From NCBI GenBank assembly GCA_943371425.1, contig CALRUR010000005.1, forward strand, positions 1 to 64,000: a DNA stretch of 64,000 nt, given 5' to 3'. Position 1 is the first letter of the stretch, and every line of letters starts with the position of its first letter. Of this stretch, positions 35,188-44,557 are shown piece by piece. The translations under genes and the position numbers were made by a program. The notes under the pieces were generated by a model that saw only the letters and a program-made list of their open reading frames with translations, had not been told where the DNA came from and did not search any database. This DNA is from CAJBVG01 sp943371425 (GTDB lineage: Bacteria > Bacteroidota > Bacteroidia > Sphingobacteriales > Sphingobacteriaceae).

Positions 35188-35901
35188 TTAAGAATTGTTT
35201 TCTAATTTTTCTTTTTCGAATCGCTCTGTTTTAATTTTTTCAATAAGTGCTTCTAAATTCCAAGCATCTTCAATTTTAAAATTACCACTTCTGGTTCTTC
35301 TAAGAGAAGATAAATGCGAACCCGATTGTAAAATTTTACCAATGTCGTTTGCGATGGAACGGATGTATGTTCCTTTGCTACATACTATTCTGAAATGAAT
35401 GAGGGGCATTTCGATTCTGGTAATTTCAAATGCTTCGATTCGAACTTTGCGAGCTTTCATTTTTACATCTTCGCCGCGCCGTGCTTTGTGGTAGGCTCTT
35501 TCACCGTCTATCCTTAAGGCAGAGTATAAAGGCGACACTTGCTCTATTTCTCCCTCAAAACTTTTTGCAGCCTCCATAATCATCTTCTCGGTGATGTGTT
35601 CGGTAGGGTAGGTATGGTTTATTTCTGTTTCTAAATCGTAGGATGGAGTGCTTGCACCCAACGTAATAGTGCCAGTATATTCTTTTTCTTCGGCTAAAAA
35701 TTCGTCGACTTTTTTGGTGAGTTTACCTGTGCAGATAATTAACAAACCTGTAGCCAATGGATCTAAAGTGCCTGCATGCCCCACTTTAATTTTTTTAATA
35801 CGTGTTGAATTTCTGATTTTACCAACCACATCAAAAGAAGTCCAGCTTAATGGCTTATCTACAAGAATTAATTCTCCATTTTCAAAATCGAAAGCAGACA
35901 T
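35188..35901 (-). CDS. truB: tRNA pseudouridine(55) synthase
   Basis: This 237-residue enzyme isomerises U55 in the T-loop of tRNAs. The catalytic Asp lies in VGHAGTLDPLATGLLIICTGKLTK. YTGTITLGASTPSYDLE, VSPLYSALRIDGERAYHKARRGE and CSKGTYIRSIANDIG follow. It lacks a C-terminal PUA extension, as is usual for Bacteroidota. Confidence 0.97.
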   Translation of the reverse strand: MSAFDFENGELILVDKPLSWTSFDVVGKIRNSTRIKKIKVGHAGTLDPLATGLLIICTGKLTKKVDEFLAEEKEYTGTITLGASTPSYDLETEINHTYPTEHITEKMIMEAAKSFEGEIEQVSPLYSALRIDGERAYHKARRGEDVKMKARKVRIEAFEITRIEMPLIHFRIVCSKGTYIRSIANDIGKILQSGSHLSSLRRTRSGNFKIEDAWNLEALIEKIKTERFEKEKLENNS

Positions 35902-35917
35902 AGATGGGAAATTAATA

Positions 35918-36712
35918 TTAAATGATGGTGAGTTCGATGCCCATAAAGTAAAGGATTAAGATGGCTGCACCGACAATAATTCTATAATATCCGAATACTT
36001 TAAATCCGTTTTTTGTTATAAAGTTGATGAAAGATTTAATGGCAATAATAGCCACAATAAAGCCTACTAAATTTCCAATAGCTAACAGTTTCCATTCTTC
36101 GGCACCAAAAGTAATTCCAGATTGGTAATAGTCGAGCATCTTTTTACAAGTAGCGGCGAACATGGTAGGTACCGCTAAAAAGAAGGAGAACTCTGCTGCT
36201 TGTTTTTTACTCAAACCTTGTGTTACTCCACCAATAATGGTAGCTGCCGATCTGGAAACACCCGGTATCATTGCGATACATTGGAACAAGCCAATTTTAA
36301 AAACTTTCGGATAACTTAGTTCTTCTTCGGTTTTATGTTCTGATTTGCTAAGCCATTTATCTATCAATATAAAAACAATACCGCCCAATAAAAGCATGAT
36401 GGCCACTACTATTACATTTTCTAATAATGAATCGATCCAATCGGATAATAAGATACCAAAAACAGCTGCAGGAATAAAGCCTACAAAAAGTTTTAGGTAG
36501 AAATTAATGCTTTGAAAAAATTTCTTCCAGTACAAAACAAGTACCGAAAGAATGGTACCAAATTGAATGGCAATGGTAAATAGTTTTGTGAATTCAGCAT
36601 GGCTGATTCCCATGATGGAAGTAGTTATAATCATATGCCCTGTAGAAGAAACAGGTAAAAATTCTGTAATACCTTCTACAATCGCAATAATGATGGCCTG
36701 AAAAACGGTCAT
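35918..36712 (-). CDS. uppP: Undecaprenyl-diphosphatase
   Basis: This 264-residue membrane enzyme recycles undecaprenyl pyrophosphate for peptidoglycan and polysaccharide synthesis. It has the family motifs EGITEFLPVSSTGHMIIT near the N-terminus and PGVSRSAATIIGGVTQGLSKKQAAEFSF in the middle, with about eight membrane segments. The DUF3098 stop overlaps its ATG by one base. Confidence 0.96.
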   Translation of the reverse strand: MTVFQAIIIAIVEGITEFLPVSSTGHMIITTSIMGISHAEFTKLFTIAIQFGTILSVLVLYWKKFFQSINFYLKLFVGFIPAAVFGILLSDWIDSLLENVIVVAIMLLLGGIVFILIDKWLSKSEHKTEEELSYPKVFKIGLFQCIAMIPGVSRSAATIIGGVTQGLSKKQAAEFSFFLAVPTMFAATCKKMLDYYQSGITFGAEEWKLLAIGNLVGFIVAIIAIKSFINFITKNGFKVFGYYRIIVGAAILILYFMGIELTII

Positions 36713-36951
36713 TAGTCTCTTGGTTTTTTAAGAATTGCAAAGGTAACGGTTCCGAAACCTGCTAACACAACAATAGGTGCTAAAGTTATTTTTCTAAAGT
36801 CTAAGATATCTTCGGTACCCGACATTAATATAAAGCCCAATACTATCATGGCCATACCAATGAATAACCATTTGTAATTATCTTTTGAAAAAACGAAATC
36901 AACTTTTTTAGCTGTTACGTTTTCTTCTTTTTTTGTTTCTTTCTTGTTCAT
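36712..36951 (-). CDS. DUF3098 family small membrane protein
   Basis: This 79-residue protein has a charged N-terminal tail rich in Lys and Glu (1-20), then FVFSKDNYKWLFIGMAMIVLGFILMSGTEDI and a second membrane helix (APIVVLAGFGTVTFAIL). It matches the DUF3098 pattern and position between ftsX and uppP. Function is unknown; conserved linkage to ftsX suggests an envelope role. Confidence 0.88.
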   Translation of the reverse strand: MNKKETKKEENVTAKKVDFVFSKDNYKWLFIGMAMIVLGFILMSGTEDILDFRKITLAPIVVLAGFGTVTFAILKKPRD

Positions 36952-36952
36952 A

Positions 36953-37834
36953 TTATTTTCTATATAAATCGTCGATATGTTGGTTTAAGTATTTATTTAC
37001 TGCAAAAAACGTACTTAAGAATGATATAAGTATTCCCATGGAAATAATGCCTACAAAAAGGATGGCAAATTCGGTGAAATCTTGTAAAATAATTAAGTCG
37101 GGAACCTCGTTACGTGCTAAAAATAAGGCAGCTATAAGCAAAGCAATGGCAATTAATGCGCCAACTAAACCGTGTAAAATTCCTGTGATTATAAATGGTT
37201 TGCGAATAAATCCTCTGGTTGCACCCACTAATTGCATACTTCTAATGATGAAACGTTGAGAATACATGGCTAAGCGGATAGTGTTATTAATAAGTGCTAC
37301 TGCAATTAAAAGCAGCGTTGCTCCAAATACAATAATAATAATGCTTATAGAGCGAAGGTTTTGATTTACTAAATCAACCAAGGATTCTTGGTAAACCACT
37401 TCTTTCACAAACTCTTTACTTTTTAATTTATTACTGAATTTTTTAATTTCTGCTTTAGTAGCAAAATCAGCTTTTAAATACACATCTATGGAGGCAGAAA
37501 GTGGATTATAGCCTAAGAACTTAACAAAATCTTCGCCTAAGTCTTTAGAAAGGTTACGAGCGGCTAATTCTTTACTGATGTATTCGGTAGATTTAATGGC
37601 ATCATTCTTCTCAATTTCCTTTTGGAGCTTAAAAATATCCGCATCGCGGGCTTCTTCATCCAAAATTATATTTAAAACAATATTTTCTTTTACGAAATTA
37701 CTTAGGTTTTTACCGTGTAAAACGATAAGCCCTAATAGCCCAACCATCAACAAAACCAAGGAGATGCTGAAGATGGTAGAGATGTAAAATGTTTTAATTC
37801 CTTTTTTAGGAGCTTGTTCTGAATTCTTACTCAT
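36953..37834 (-). CDS. ftsX: Cell division protein FtsX
   Basis: This 293-residue permease-like protein works with FtsE to activate septal cell-wall hydrolases. It has an N-terminal membrane segment (~18-42) and an FtsX extracellular domain (~45-160: VLNIILDEEARDADIFKLQKEIEKN, LGYNPLSASIDVYLK). Three more membrane segments (~172-195, 222-247, 262-285) flank RFIIRSMQLVGATRGFIRKPF. No ftsE is in the neighbourhood. Confidence 0.94.
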   Translation of the reverse strand: MSKNSEQAPKKGIKTFYISTIFSISLVLLMVGLLGLIVLHGKNLSNFVKENIVLNIILDEEARDADIFKLQKEIEKNDAIKSTEYISKELAARNLSKDLGEDFVKFLGYNPLSASIDVYLKADFATKAEIKKFSNKLKSKEFVKEVVYQESLVDLVNQNLRSISIIIIVFGATLLLIAVALINNTIRLAMYSQRFIIRSMQLVGATRGFIRKPFIITGILHGLVGALIAIALLIAALFLARNEVPDLIILQDFTEFAILFVGIISMGILISFLSTFFAVNKYLNQHIDDLYRK

Positions 37835-37893
37835 ATCAATTCGCTAACGTGCGAAGATAAAAAATTTAATAAATTCGCAGGCAATTAAAGCGT

Positions 37894-40857
37894 ATGGATT
37901 ATCAATTTAGAAAAATCGAACAAGATTGGCAGCGTTATTGGGCTGAAAAAAAGGTATTTAAGGCTGAAAACAATTCAGTAAAGCCTAAATATTATGTGTT
38001 AGACATGTTTCCGTACCCATCGGGTGCTGGTTTACACGTTGGTCACCCGCTCGGATACATCGCCACAGATATCTTTTCGAGGTATAAACGATTGAAAGGT
38101 TACAATGTATTGCACCCAATGGGTTACGATTCCTTTGGACTGCCTGCGGAGCAATATGCCATACAAACGGGTCAGCACCCCGCCATTACTACCGCACAAA
38201 ACGTAGCTCGTTACCGCGAGCAGTTGGATAGGATAGGCTTTTCATACGATTGGGATAGAGAGGTAATGACGAGCGATCCGGCTTATTATCGTTGGACGCA
38301 GTGGATTTTTAAAGAGTTGTTTAATTCTTGGTATAATAATGATACAGATAAGGCGGAAGATATTTCTAGCCTAATTTCCCTATTTGAGAAGGATGGAAAT
38401 GCCAAGGTAAATGCGAATCAGCACGAGCAAGAAATTTTTACTTCTGAGGAATGGAAAAGTTTTTCTGAAGAGAAGCAACAAAATATTTTATTGAACTACC
38501 GATTGGCGTATTTGGCGGATAGTTGGGTGAATTGGTGCTCAGCATTAGGAACGGTTTTGGCCAACGACGAGGTGAAAGATGGATTTTCTGAACGCGGTGG
38601 TTACCCAGTGGAGCAAAAATTAATGCGCCAATGGTCGATGCGAATAACCGCTTATGCAGAGCGCTTGTTAACAGGCCTTGATACTATTGATTGGCCAGAT
38701 GCAGTGAAAGAAATGCAACGCAATTGGATAGGTAAGAGTAAGGGATCAAGTTTGAGGTTTGAGAACATCGAAGTGTTTACCACTCGCCCAGATACTGTTT
38801 TTGGCGTATCCTTTTTAGTGCTTGCTCCCGAACATGAATTAGTAGATCAAATTACTACTGTTGATTGTAAAGAAGCCGTAGAAGCTTATAAGAAGGCCTC
38901 AGCGATTAAAACGGAGCGTGATCGTATGAGTGATGTAAAAACCATTACAGGAGTTTTTACAGGCGCATATGTGAAACATCCTTTTACCAATGAAGATATT
39001 CCGGTATGGATTGGCGATTATGTATTGGCAAGTTATGGAACTGGGGCTGTAATGGCCGTGCCAGCACACGATACAAGAGATTATGCATTTGCAAAACATT
39101 TCAATTTGCCAATAAAGCAAGTAGTGGAAGGTGGCGACATCAGTTTAGAAGCATACGATGCAAAAGAAGGCAATGTAATTAATTCTGATTTTTTGAATGG
39201 CTTAGACGTAAAAGAGGCCATGCAAAAAATGATTGAAGAAATTGAAAAAAGAAATTTAGGTAAAGGAAAAATAAATTATCGTTTGCGCGATGCAGTATTT
39301 GGTCGCCAACGTTATTGGGGCGAACCCATTCCGGTATATTATAAAAACGGTATGCCTTATTTAGTTGATGATGCTAATTTACCTTTGGAATTGCCAGCGG
39401 TAGATAAGTTTTTACCTACCGAAAGTGGTGAGCCGCCATTGGCGAGGGCAACGGATTGGAAATACGAAAACCAACACGAATATGAATTAACTACCATGCC
39501 AGGTTGGGCAGGATCATCGTGGTATTTCTTACGTTACATGGATCCGAAAAATACGAATGTATTTGCTAGTAAAGAAGCATTGGAATATTGGAACCAAGTA
39601 GATTTATACATTGGAGGTTCGGAGCATGCAACGGGGCATTTATTGTACTCTAGGTTTTGGAATAAATTTTTGAAAGATAAAGGATACCTTTCTTTTGAAG
39701 AACCTTTCAAGAAGTTAATAAACCAAGGGATGATACAGGGGATATCCGCTAAGGTATTTAGATTACAAGCAAAAGGTGGGAAAGTGAAATTTAATTCAAT
39801 AAACCCAGAATTTATAGAAAAATATTATTCTGAAATTCCAGATGGAAAAGTTTATTGGCCTTTAGTATTAATTTCTGCTAATAAATTAAAGTCTATTTCT
39901 GATTCAGAAAAGACATCAATAAAAAACAAAATAATTGATTTAATAAAATTAAAGTTTGAAAACACTGAGTTTACTCCAGAATTTGAAATAGATTTTGAAA
40001 ATCCAAGCGTATTAAATCTTGATATCAAATATGTAGATTTTTTACAAAACAAAAATTTAGGATTAGTAAATATGGAAAGTGCAATTGGATGGATATTAAC
40101 CATGGCACAAAGCTCAAACTTTGAAATTATTACTGAAGAAAACAACGAATTTTATGCAATTTCCGAAGTCGAAAAAATGTCGAAGTCGAAATTCAACGTT
40201 GTAAATCCTGATGATATTATAGAACGTTATGGCGCCGACACCTTGCGTATGTATGAAATGTTTTTAGGCCCACTAGAACAAAGCAAACCTTGGAATACCA
40301 ATGGTATTGAAGGCGTGTTTAAGTTCTTGCGTAAGTTTTGGAAATTGTTTCATAACGATGCTTTTGAATTTGTAGTAAGCGATGAAAAACCTACGAAAGA
40401 AGAATATAAAGCATTACATAAAATTATAAAGAAAGTAGAAGAAGATGTAGAACGTTTTTCATTCAATACCTCTGTAAGTAGTTTTATGATTTGTGTAAAT
40501 GAGCTTACGGATTTGAAATGTAATAAGCGAGAAATATTAAGAGAGCTTACCATTGTATTATCGCCATACGCACCACACATTACCGAAGAGTGTTGGAAAT
40601 TATTAGGCGAAACAGATTCGATTACATTTGCAGAATATCCTGTTTTTAAAGAAGAATATTTAGTAGAATCTGAATTTGCATATCCTGTTTCCTTTAACGG
40701 AAAAACAAAATTGAATATTTTGATGCCAATAGATATTTCTGAAGCCGATGCAAAAGAACTCGTGTTAGCCAATGCAGATTTACAAAAACAAATGGAAGGT
40801 AAAGAGTTGAGGAAGTTTATTTTTGTAAAAGGCAAAATTGTGAATATAGTGTGCTAA
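37894..40857 (+). CDS. leuS: Leucyl-tRNA synthetase
   Basis: This 987-residue class I synthetase has the HIGH-type motif PYPSGAGLHVGHPLGY (~res 41-56), the CP1 editing domain around 235-420 (TRPDTVFGVSFLVLAPEH, YGTGAVMAVPAHDTRDYAF) and KMSKSKFNVVNPDDIIERYGADTLRMYEMFLGPLEQSKPW (~760). About 145 residues separate GMIQG (~614) and KMSKS, longer than the ~50 in E. coli. The extra sequence (Lys/Asn/Ile-rich) looks like a lineage insertion. The last two codons and stop (GTG TGC TAA) are part of an octad array. Confidence 0.97.
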   Translation: MDYQFRKIEQDWQRYWAEKKVFKAENNSVKPKYYVLDMFPYPSGAGLHVGHPLGYIATDIFSRYKRLKGYNVLHPMGYDSFGLPAEQYAIQTGQHPAITTAQNVARYREQLDRIGFSYDWDREVMTSDPAYYRWTQWIFKELFNSWYNNDTDKAEDISSLISLFEKDGNAKVNANQHEQEIFTSEEWKSFSEEKQQNILLNYRLAYLADSWVNWCSALGTVLANDEVKDGFSERGGYPVEQKLMRQWSMRITAYAERLLTGLDTIDWPDAVKEMQRNWIGKSKGSSLRFENIEVFTTRPDTVFGVSFLVLAPEHELVDQITTVDCKEAVEAYKKASAIKTERDRMSDVKTITGVFTGAYVKHPFTNEDIPVWIGDYVLASYGTGAVMAVPAHDTRDYAFAKHFNLPIKQVVEGGDISLEAYDAKEGNVINSDFLNGLDVKEAMQKMIEEIEKRNLGKGKINYRLRDAVFGRQRYWGEPIPVYYKNGMPYLVDDANLPLELPAVDKFLPTESGEPPLARATDWKYENQHEYELTTMPGWAGSSWYFLRYMDPKNTNVFASKEALEYWNQVDLYIGGSEHATGHLLYSRFWNKFLKDKGYLSFEEPFKKLINQGMIQGISAKVFRLQAKGGKVKFNSINPEFIEKYYSEIPDGKVYWPLVLISANKLKSISDSEKTSIKNKIIDLIKLKFENTEFTPEFEIDFENPSVLNLDIKYVDFLQNKNLGLVNMESAIGWILTMAQSSNFEIITEENNEFYAISEVEKMSKSKFNVVNPDDIIERYGADTLRMYEMFLGPLEQSKPWNTNGIEGVFKFLRKFWKLFHNDAFEFVVSDEKPTKEEYKALHKIIKKVEEDVERFSFNTSVSSFMICVNELTDLKCNKREILRELTIVLSPYAPHITEECWKLLGETDSITFAEYPVFKEEYLVESEFAYPVSFNGKTKLNILMPIDISEADAKELVLANADLQKQMEGKELRKFIFVKGKIVNIVC

Positions 40858-40918
40858 TTGGTACTAGTGGGTTAGTTTGCCTTATTAGCACACTATCACA
40901 TTAGCATACTAGCACACT
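40849..40918. repeat. Octad array with imperfect inverted symmetry between convergent genes
   Basis: The left part has GTGTGCTA, GTGGGTTA, GTTTGCC units starting inside leuS. The right part has ATTAGCAC ACTATCAC ATTAGCAT ACTAGCAC ACTT, ending just before the stop of the convergent lipoprotein gene. Left and right are roughly reverse complements, so a long mismatched hairpin is possible. Confidence 0.85.
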
Positions 40919-40921
40919 TAC

Positions 40922-41551
40922 TTATTTCACTTCGAAGCAATACCAATTATTATTTTTGATTAACTTTTCAATATCATTAATCGGCATTGGTTCAGGTCTC
41001 CAGCCTAGAAATTGATGTATTCTAGCTGTTTTTTCCATTTTTAAATCGACATTTATATCCCAGTATTGGCTATTTATGTCTTCTATACTAATCATTCCAC
41101 TCACAAGAAAAATGAAATACTTACCTTTTTTCTTTGGGGTAAAATAACAAATAAAATTCCTTGTACTTAGGTCCCATTTCCTTTGTCCAGAACTGCTAAG
41201 TTGCGGTAAAAATGACTGTGGGTAAAGCTCAAAGTAGTTTAGAAAATTTCCATTAACGCCAGGTAAAATTGAATCTCCACCACCGGAATTTATTCCAAAA
41301 TAGTTCTCATCATATAAATGTTGAATTACAATTTCACCATAATTAGTTTGTAATGTATCAGGAATCCTTACTTGGAGCCATATGGTATCGCCAATGTTTA
41401 TGATGCTGTCTAATTTTCCACTTAACTTAGCCTCAATTGTTACGTTTACATCTGAGTACAGACAATTTGGTTGATTGCATTCTTCCTCATCGCATTGAAA
41501 AGAAAAAGAAACGATTACAAATACAATCAATGTTTTATAAAACAATTTCAT
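40922..41551 (-). CDS. Putative lipoprotein of unknown function
   Basis: This 209-residue protein has a lipoprotein signal (LFYKTLIVFVIVSFSFQCDEE). The mature start is cysteine-rich (CDEEECNQPNC), and the body is beta-rich with IINIGDTIWLQVRIPDTLQ, a pattern found in Bacteroidota surface lipoproteins. I do not recognise a family. The ATG at MKLFYK is preferred over one nine codons upstream. Confidence 0.7.
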   Translation of the reverse strand: MKLFYKTLIVFVIVSFSFQCDEEECNQPNCLYSDVNVTIEAKLSGKLDSIINIGDTIWLQVRIPDTLQTNYGEIVIQHLYDENYFGINSGGGDSILPGVNGNFLNYFELYPQSFLPQLSSSGQRKWDLSTRNFICYFTPKKKGKYFIFLVSGMISIEDINSQYWDINVDLKMEKTARIHQFLGWRPEPMPINDIEKLIKNNNWYCFEVK

Positions 41552-41698
41552 CAATTTATTTTTTCTCAAATAATGCAAAAAAACAGGAATAAGCTAATTG
41601 CCCAGGAATTACTTATGAAAAATAGATTTTTTTGACAAATAAATGATTGACATTGCATCAAATTTATCACAAACCCCAATCCTGCATTTTCGCTGCTT

Positions 41699-41740
41699 AC
41701 ACTAGCACACTAGCAAATTAGCATACTATCACACTATCCA
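41699..41740. repeat. Octad array (AGCACACT type)
   Basis: Units ACTAGCAC ACTAGCAA ATTAGCAT ACTATCAC ACTATCC end 6 bases before the minus-strand GDPD stop codon. Read from that stop, it is the GTGTGCTA family. The remainder of the 41552-41698 spacer shows nothing recognisable. Confidence 0.82.
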
Positions 41741-41746
41741 ATGATT

Positions 41747-42565
41747 CTATCTCAAAATTTTCAATAAGTGTTTTAAATTATCTGATTCGATAATATCAGC
41801 ATTTTTATTTATTGCTTCAATGTTTTTTTTGTTAGAATGAACATTGTAAACGGTAACCATTAATCCACTTTTATGTGCCTCTGAGATTTGTTCTTTCGTA
41901 ATCTTATCAAGAGATACCACAATACCTTGAAGTTGATGCTTTTTTGCGATACGAAGCCCATTATAAAAATCAGAATAAACAAATATTTTTAGTTCGGGTC
42001 TTAGCATTTTCATTGTCATTATCATATCTTCTCGTTTTAATTCTAAGAATACATTGTTTTGGATATTGTATGTATCAATTATTTTTAGAATTGCATTGCA
42101 ATAAGTTAATCGATAATTTATGGAGGTATCTTGATTGAAATTTTTACAATCTAATGCAAATATTTTTTTACGATTATCACCTATGTTAGAAAACAACGTT
42201 TCTAAATTGATAATTTTATAACCGGTATAAATTGGATCTTTATAAATTGCATTGCTTATCTCATTCCAGGTTTTGTTATAGATGTTTCCAGACAGATTAG
42301 TTTTATCTGAAAGTTCATAATCATGAAATGCTACCAAAACACTATCCTTTGTCATTTCAATATCTATTTCGGTACCGTCTGCGCCTAAATTCAAAGAGTA
42401 TGCAATAGACTCAAAACTATTCATCGGGTAGGTGCTTGCAATGCCCATACCACCATGACCTAAAACAGTTATTCTATTCTCATTAAGATTTATAATATTG
42501 AATTCTTCTTTTTTACATGCTACTGTTATCACAATTAAAAAATAAACTAAAAATAATTTTCTCAT
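41747..42565 (-). CDS. Glycerophosphodiester phosphodiesterase family lipoprotein
   Basis: This 272-residue GDPD-type TIM-barrel enzyme cleaves glycerophosphodiesters to glycerol 3-phosphate and an alcohol. The catalytic block LGHGGMGIASTYPMNSFESIAYSLNLGADGTEIDIEMTKDSVLVAFHD contains the usual first His (GHGG), the ExD metal pair and the second His (FHD). FALDCKNF and LELKRE correspond to later metal and substrate residues. The N-terminus (FLVYFLIVITVACKKEE) is a lipobox, so it is anchored in the periplasm or surface. Confidence 0.88.
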   Translation of the reverse strand: MRKLFLVYFLIVITVACKKEEFNIINLNENRITVLGHGGMGIASTYPMNSFESIAYSLNLGADGTEIDIEMTKDSVLVAFHDYELSDKTNLSGNIYNKTWNEISNAIYKDPIYTGYKIINLETLFSNIGDNRKKIFALDCKNFNQDTSINYRLTYCNAILKIIDTYNIQNNVFLELKREDMIMTMKMLRPELKIFVYSDFYNGLRIAKKHQLQGIVVSLDKITKEQISEAHKSGLMVTVYNVHSNKKNIEAINKNADIIESDNLKHLLKILR

Positions 42566-42577
42566 CTTCTTTTTTAA

Positions 42578-43087
42578 TTAAAAGGAGTAACCAAAAGAAA
42601 TTCCAAGCCAATGCCTTAAATACTTATTAAACTCTAAAATTGGTGTATAAGCGCAACGATATACTACTCCTCCAGTATTTTTTTGAAATCGATATCCAAA
42701 AGAAAATACAGTATTGAAATCTACTATTCGTGATGGTTTCATATCGGGTAAACTTGCACGTACAATAGTTGAAAAAGTATTTCCAATACCTAATTCTATT
42801 TTATGATTCTGCCCGTATAAGGCATTAATTGTAATTGGTAAAATAGCATCAGGATTAAATTTATTTGTAAAATCTATCACGCGATAAGTGCTAATTCCAA
42901 CTCTTATTGTAGACATTAATTGATTTTTATGCAGTATAACTTTTTCATAATTTAAAGACCCATACCCACCTAATCCGCCAATTTCTAGGAAAATAATGTT
43001 CTTGCGGATTTTATATGATTTAATTTGTGAAAACGTTTGGAGGCTTATGAATGTGGTAAGTAAAAATATAAATAATGCGAATTTCAT
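42578..43087 (-). CDS. Putative outer-membrane beta-barrel protein
   Basis: This 169-residue protein has a signal peptide (FALFIFLLTTFISLQTFSQ) and alternating amphipathic strands (IIFLEIGGLGGYGSLNYEKVIL, IELGIGNTF, FSFGYRF). It ends in aromatic ISFGYSF, as outer-membrane barrels do. It is shorter than a typical eight-strand barrel plus plug. Function is unknown. It lies 12 bases upstream of the GDPD gene on the same strand. Confidence 0.68.
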   Translation of the reverse strand: MKFALFIFLLTTFISLQTFSQIKSYKIRKNIIFLEIGGLGGYGSLNYEKVILHKNQLMSTIRVGISTYRVIDFTNKFNPDAILPITINALYGQNHKIELGIGNTFSTIVRASLPDMKPSRIVDFNTVFSFGYRFQKNTGGVVYRCAYTPILEFNKYLRHWLGISFGYSF

Positions 43088-43195
43088 GAATCAATTTTTA
43101 ATGCAAAAACAAATGCAAGAAAAATTTCAGTAATAAGTTAATCGTCTACGAATCGCTCATGAATAGCAGCAGTATTTTACAAAAAAATGACTAAA

Positions 43196-43290
43196 GTTCA
43201 TTAGTTCGTATGCTAATATGCTCGTGTGCTCATGGGTGCTAGTGTGTTAACTTGCCTTATGAGCAAATGAGCATACGAGCACACGATCTA
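43196..43290. repeat. Octad inverted-repeat array behind rodA
   Basis: Left units are TCGTATGC TAATATGC TCGTGTGC TCATGGGT GC. Right units are GAGCAAAT GAGCATAC GAGCACAC GA. Left and right are imperfect reverse complements over about 26 bp (43206-43232 with 43260-43286). On the minus strand it starts at the rodA stop codon and may end the long cell-shape operon. Confidence 0.85.
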
Positions 43291-44556
43291 ACGAATAATA
43301 TTCTGTCTGTTCGAGTCCAATTTTATTAGTATAAATAATAAAATGGTAAAGCTCCAAAGCGAAGAACCGCCGTAGCTTACGAAGGGTAGGGGAATACCAA
43401 TTACGGGAACCAAACCAATGGTCATGCCGATGTTAATGGTGAGATGCATAAATAAAATGCTGGCTACCCCATAGGCATAAATTCTGCTGAATGCAGAGCG
43501 TTGCCTTTCGGCAATAAATATTATTCGTAATAAAAGCGCAGTAAATAATCCGATTAATACAATGCTACCTACAAAGCCAAACTCTTCGCCAACTGTGCAA
43601 AAAATAAAGTCGGTACTTTGTTCCGGAACGAAATCGTATTTGGTTTGAGTGCCGTTTAAATAGCCTTTACCCGTTACTCCTCCAGAGCCAATAGCTATTT
43701 TGCTTTGGTTCACATTATAACCTGCTCCTTTTAAATCTACTTCTTTACCCACTAAATTATTTAATCGATCGCGGTGATGTGTTTTTAATACATTGTTAAA
43801 CACATAGTCGAAACCCGCTACCGTACCAACAGATAATATAACCGCAGCAATAACGATTACAATTGCTTGGCGTTTTTTTCTGAAATAATATAACATGGCA
43901 ATTCCTACTAATCCAATACCAATGTATATAAACAAAGGAGGGAAGAGCAAAGCAAGAATAAAAATGAGTGCTAATAATACTCCAATTACTAATACATAAC
44001 CAGTTAATCCTTCGCGGTACAATACAAAAATAAAGGCAACATACGTAACCGCAGAGCCCACATCACCTTGTAATAAAATAAGGGCCATTGGGAATAATAA
44101 CAAACCTAAACTTGCTGCAATGGTTTTTATATCACTTAGTTTTTTATTAGTAGTACTTATGTATTTTGCGATTACTAAGGCTGTTGCAAACTTAGCAAAC
44201 TCGGCAGGTTGCAACCTAAACGAACCAATCTCAAACCATGAGCGCGAACCGTTTACATACTTACCAAAAAACAATACGGATACTAAGAGTGCGAGTGTTA
44301 CTGCATAAATTCCATAGGAGAAAACGGAATAGAATTTCGACTCAATCATTACAATCATAAAGGCAATAAAAAATGCCGATACAATCCATATTAATTGTTT
44401 GCCATAATTACGTTCAATGTCGAATATAGAACTATGACTCTCGTCGTACACCGCTGAGTAAATACTAAGCCAGCCTATTATAACCAATGCGAGGTACAAT
44501 AGAATTGTAACAGTATCTATGTTTTTCCAAAACTTATTTTGTCTTAGCTCACTCAT
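43288..44556 (-). CDS. rodA: Rod-shape SEDS glycosyltransferase RodA
   Basis: This 422-residue protein has about ten membrane segments. It is the SEDS peptidoglycan polymerase of the elongasome, partner of PBP2. Landmarks are NYGKQLIWIVSAFFIAF, GSRSWFEIGSFRLQPAEFAKFATALVIAKYI, QGDVGSAVTYVAFIFVLYREGL, IAIGSGGVTGKGYLNGTQTKYDFVPEQSTDFIFCTVGEEFGFVGS and GIPLPFVSYGGSSLW. It starts 1 base after the mrdA stop. Confidence 0.97.
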   Translation of the reverse strand: MSELRQNKFWKNIDTVTILLYLALVIIGWLSIYSAVYDESHSSIFDIERNYGKQLIWIVSAFFIAFMIVMIESKFYSVFSYGIYAVTLALLVSVLFFGKYVNGSRSWFEIGSFRLQPAEFAKFATALVIAKYISTTNKKLSDIKTIAASLGLLLFPMALILLQGDVGSAVTYVAFIFVLYREGLTGYVLVIGVLLALIFILALLFPPLFIYIGIGLVGIAMLYYFRKKRQAIVIVIAAVILSVGTVAGFDYVFNNVLKTHHRDRLNNLVGKEVDLKGAGYNVNQSKIAIGSGGVTGKGYLNGTQTKYDFVPEQSTDFIFCTVGEEFGFVGSIVLIGLFTALLLRIIFIAERQRSAFSRIYAYGVASILFMHLTINIGMTIGLVPVIGIPLPFVSYGGSSLWSFTILLFILIKLDSNRQNIIR

Positions 44557-44557
44557 G

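Noticed and set aside
39736..40176. Intein in leuS
   Set aside because: The extra segment is short and lacks splice-site Cys/Ser and HN motifs.
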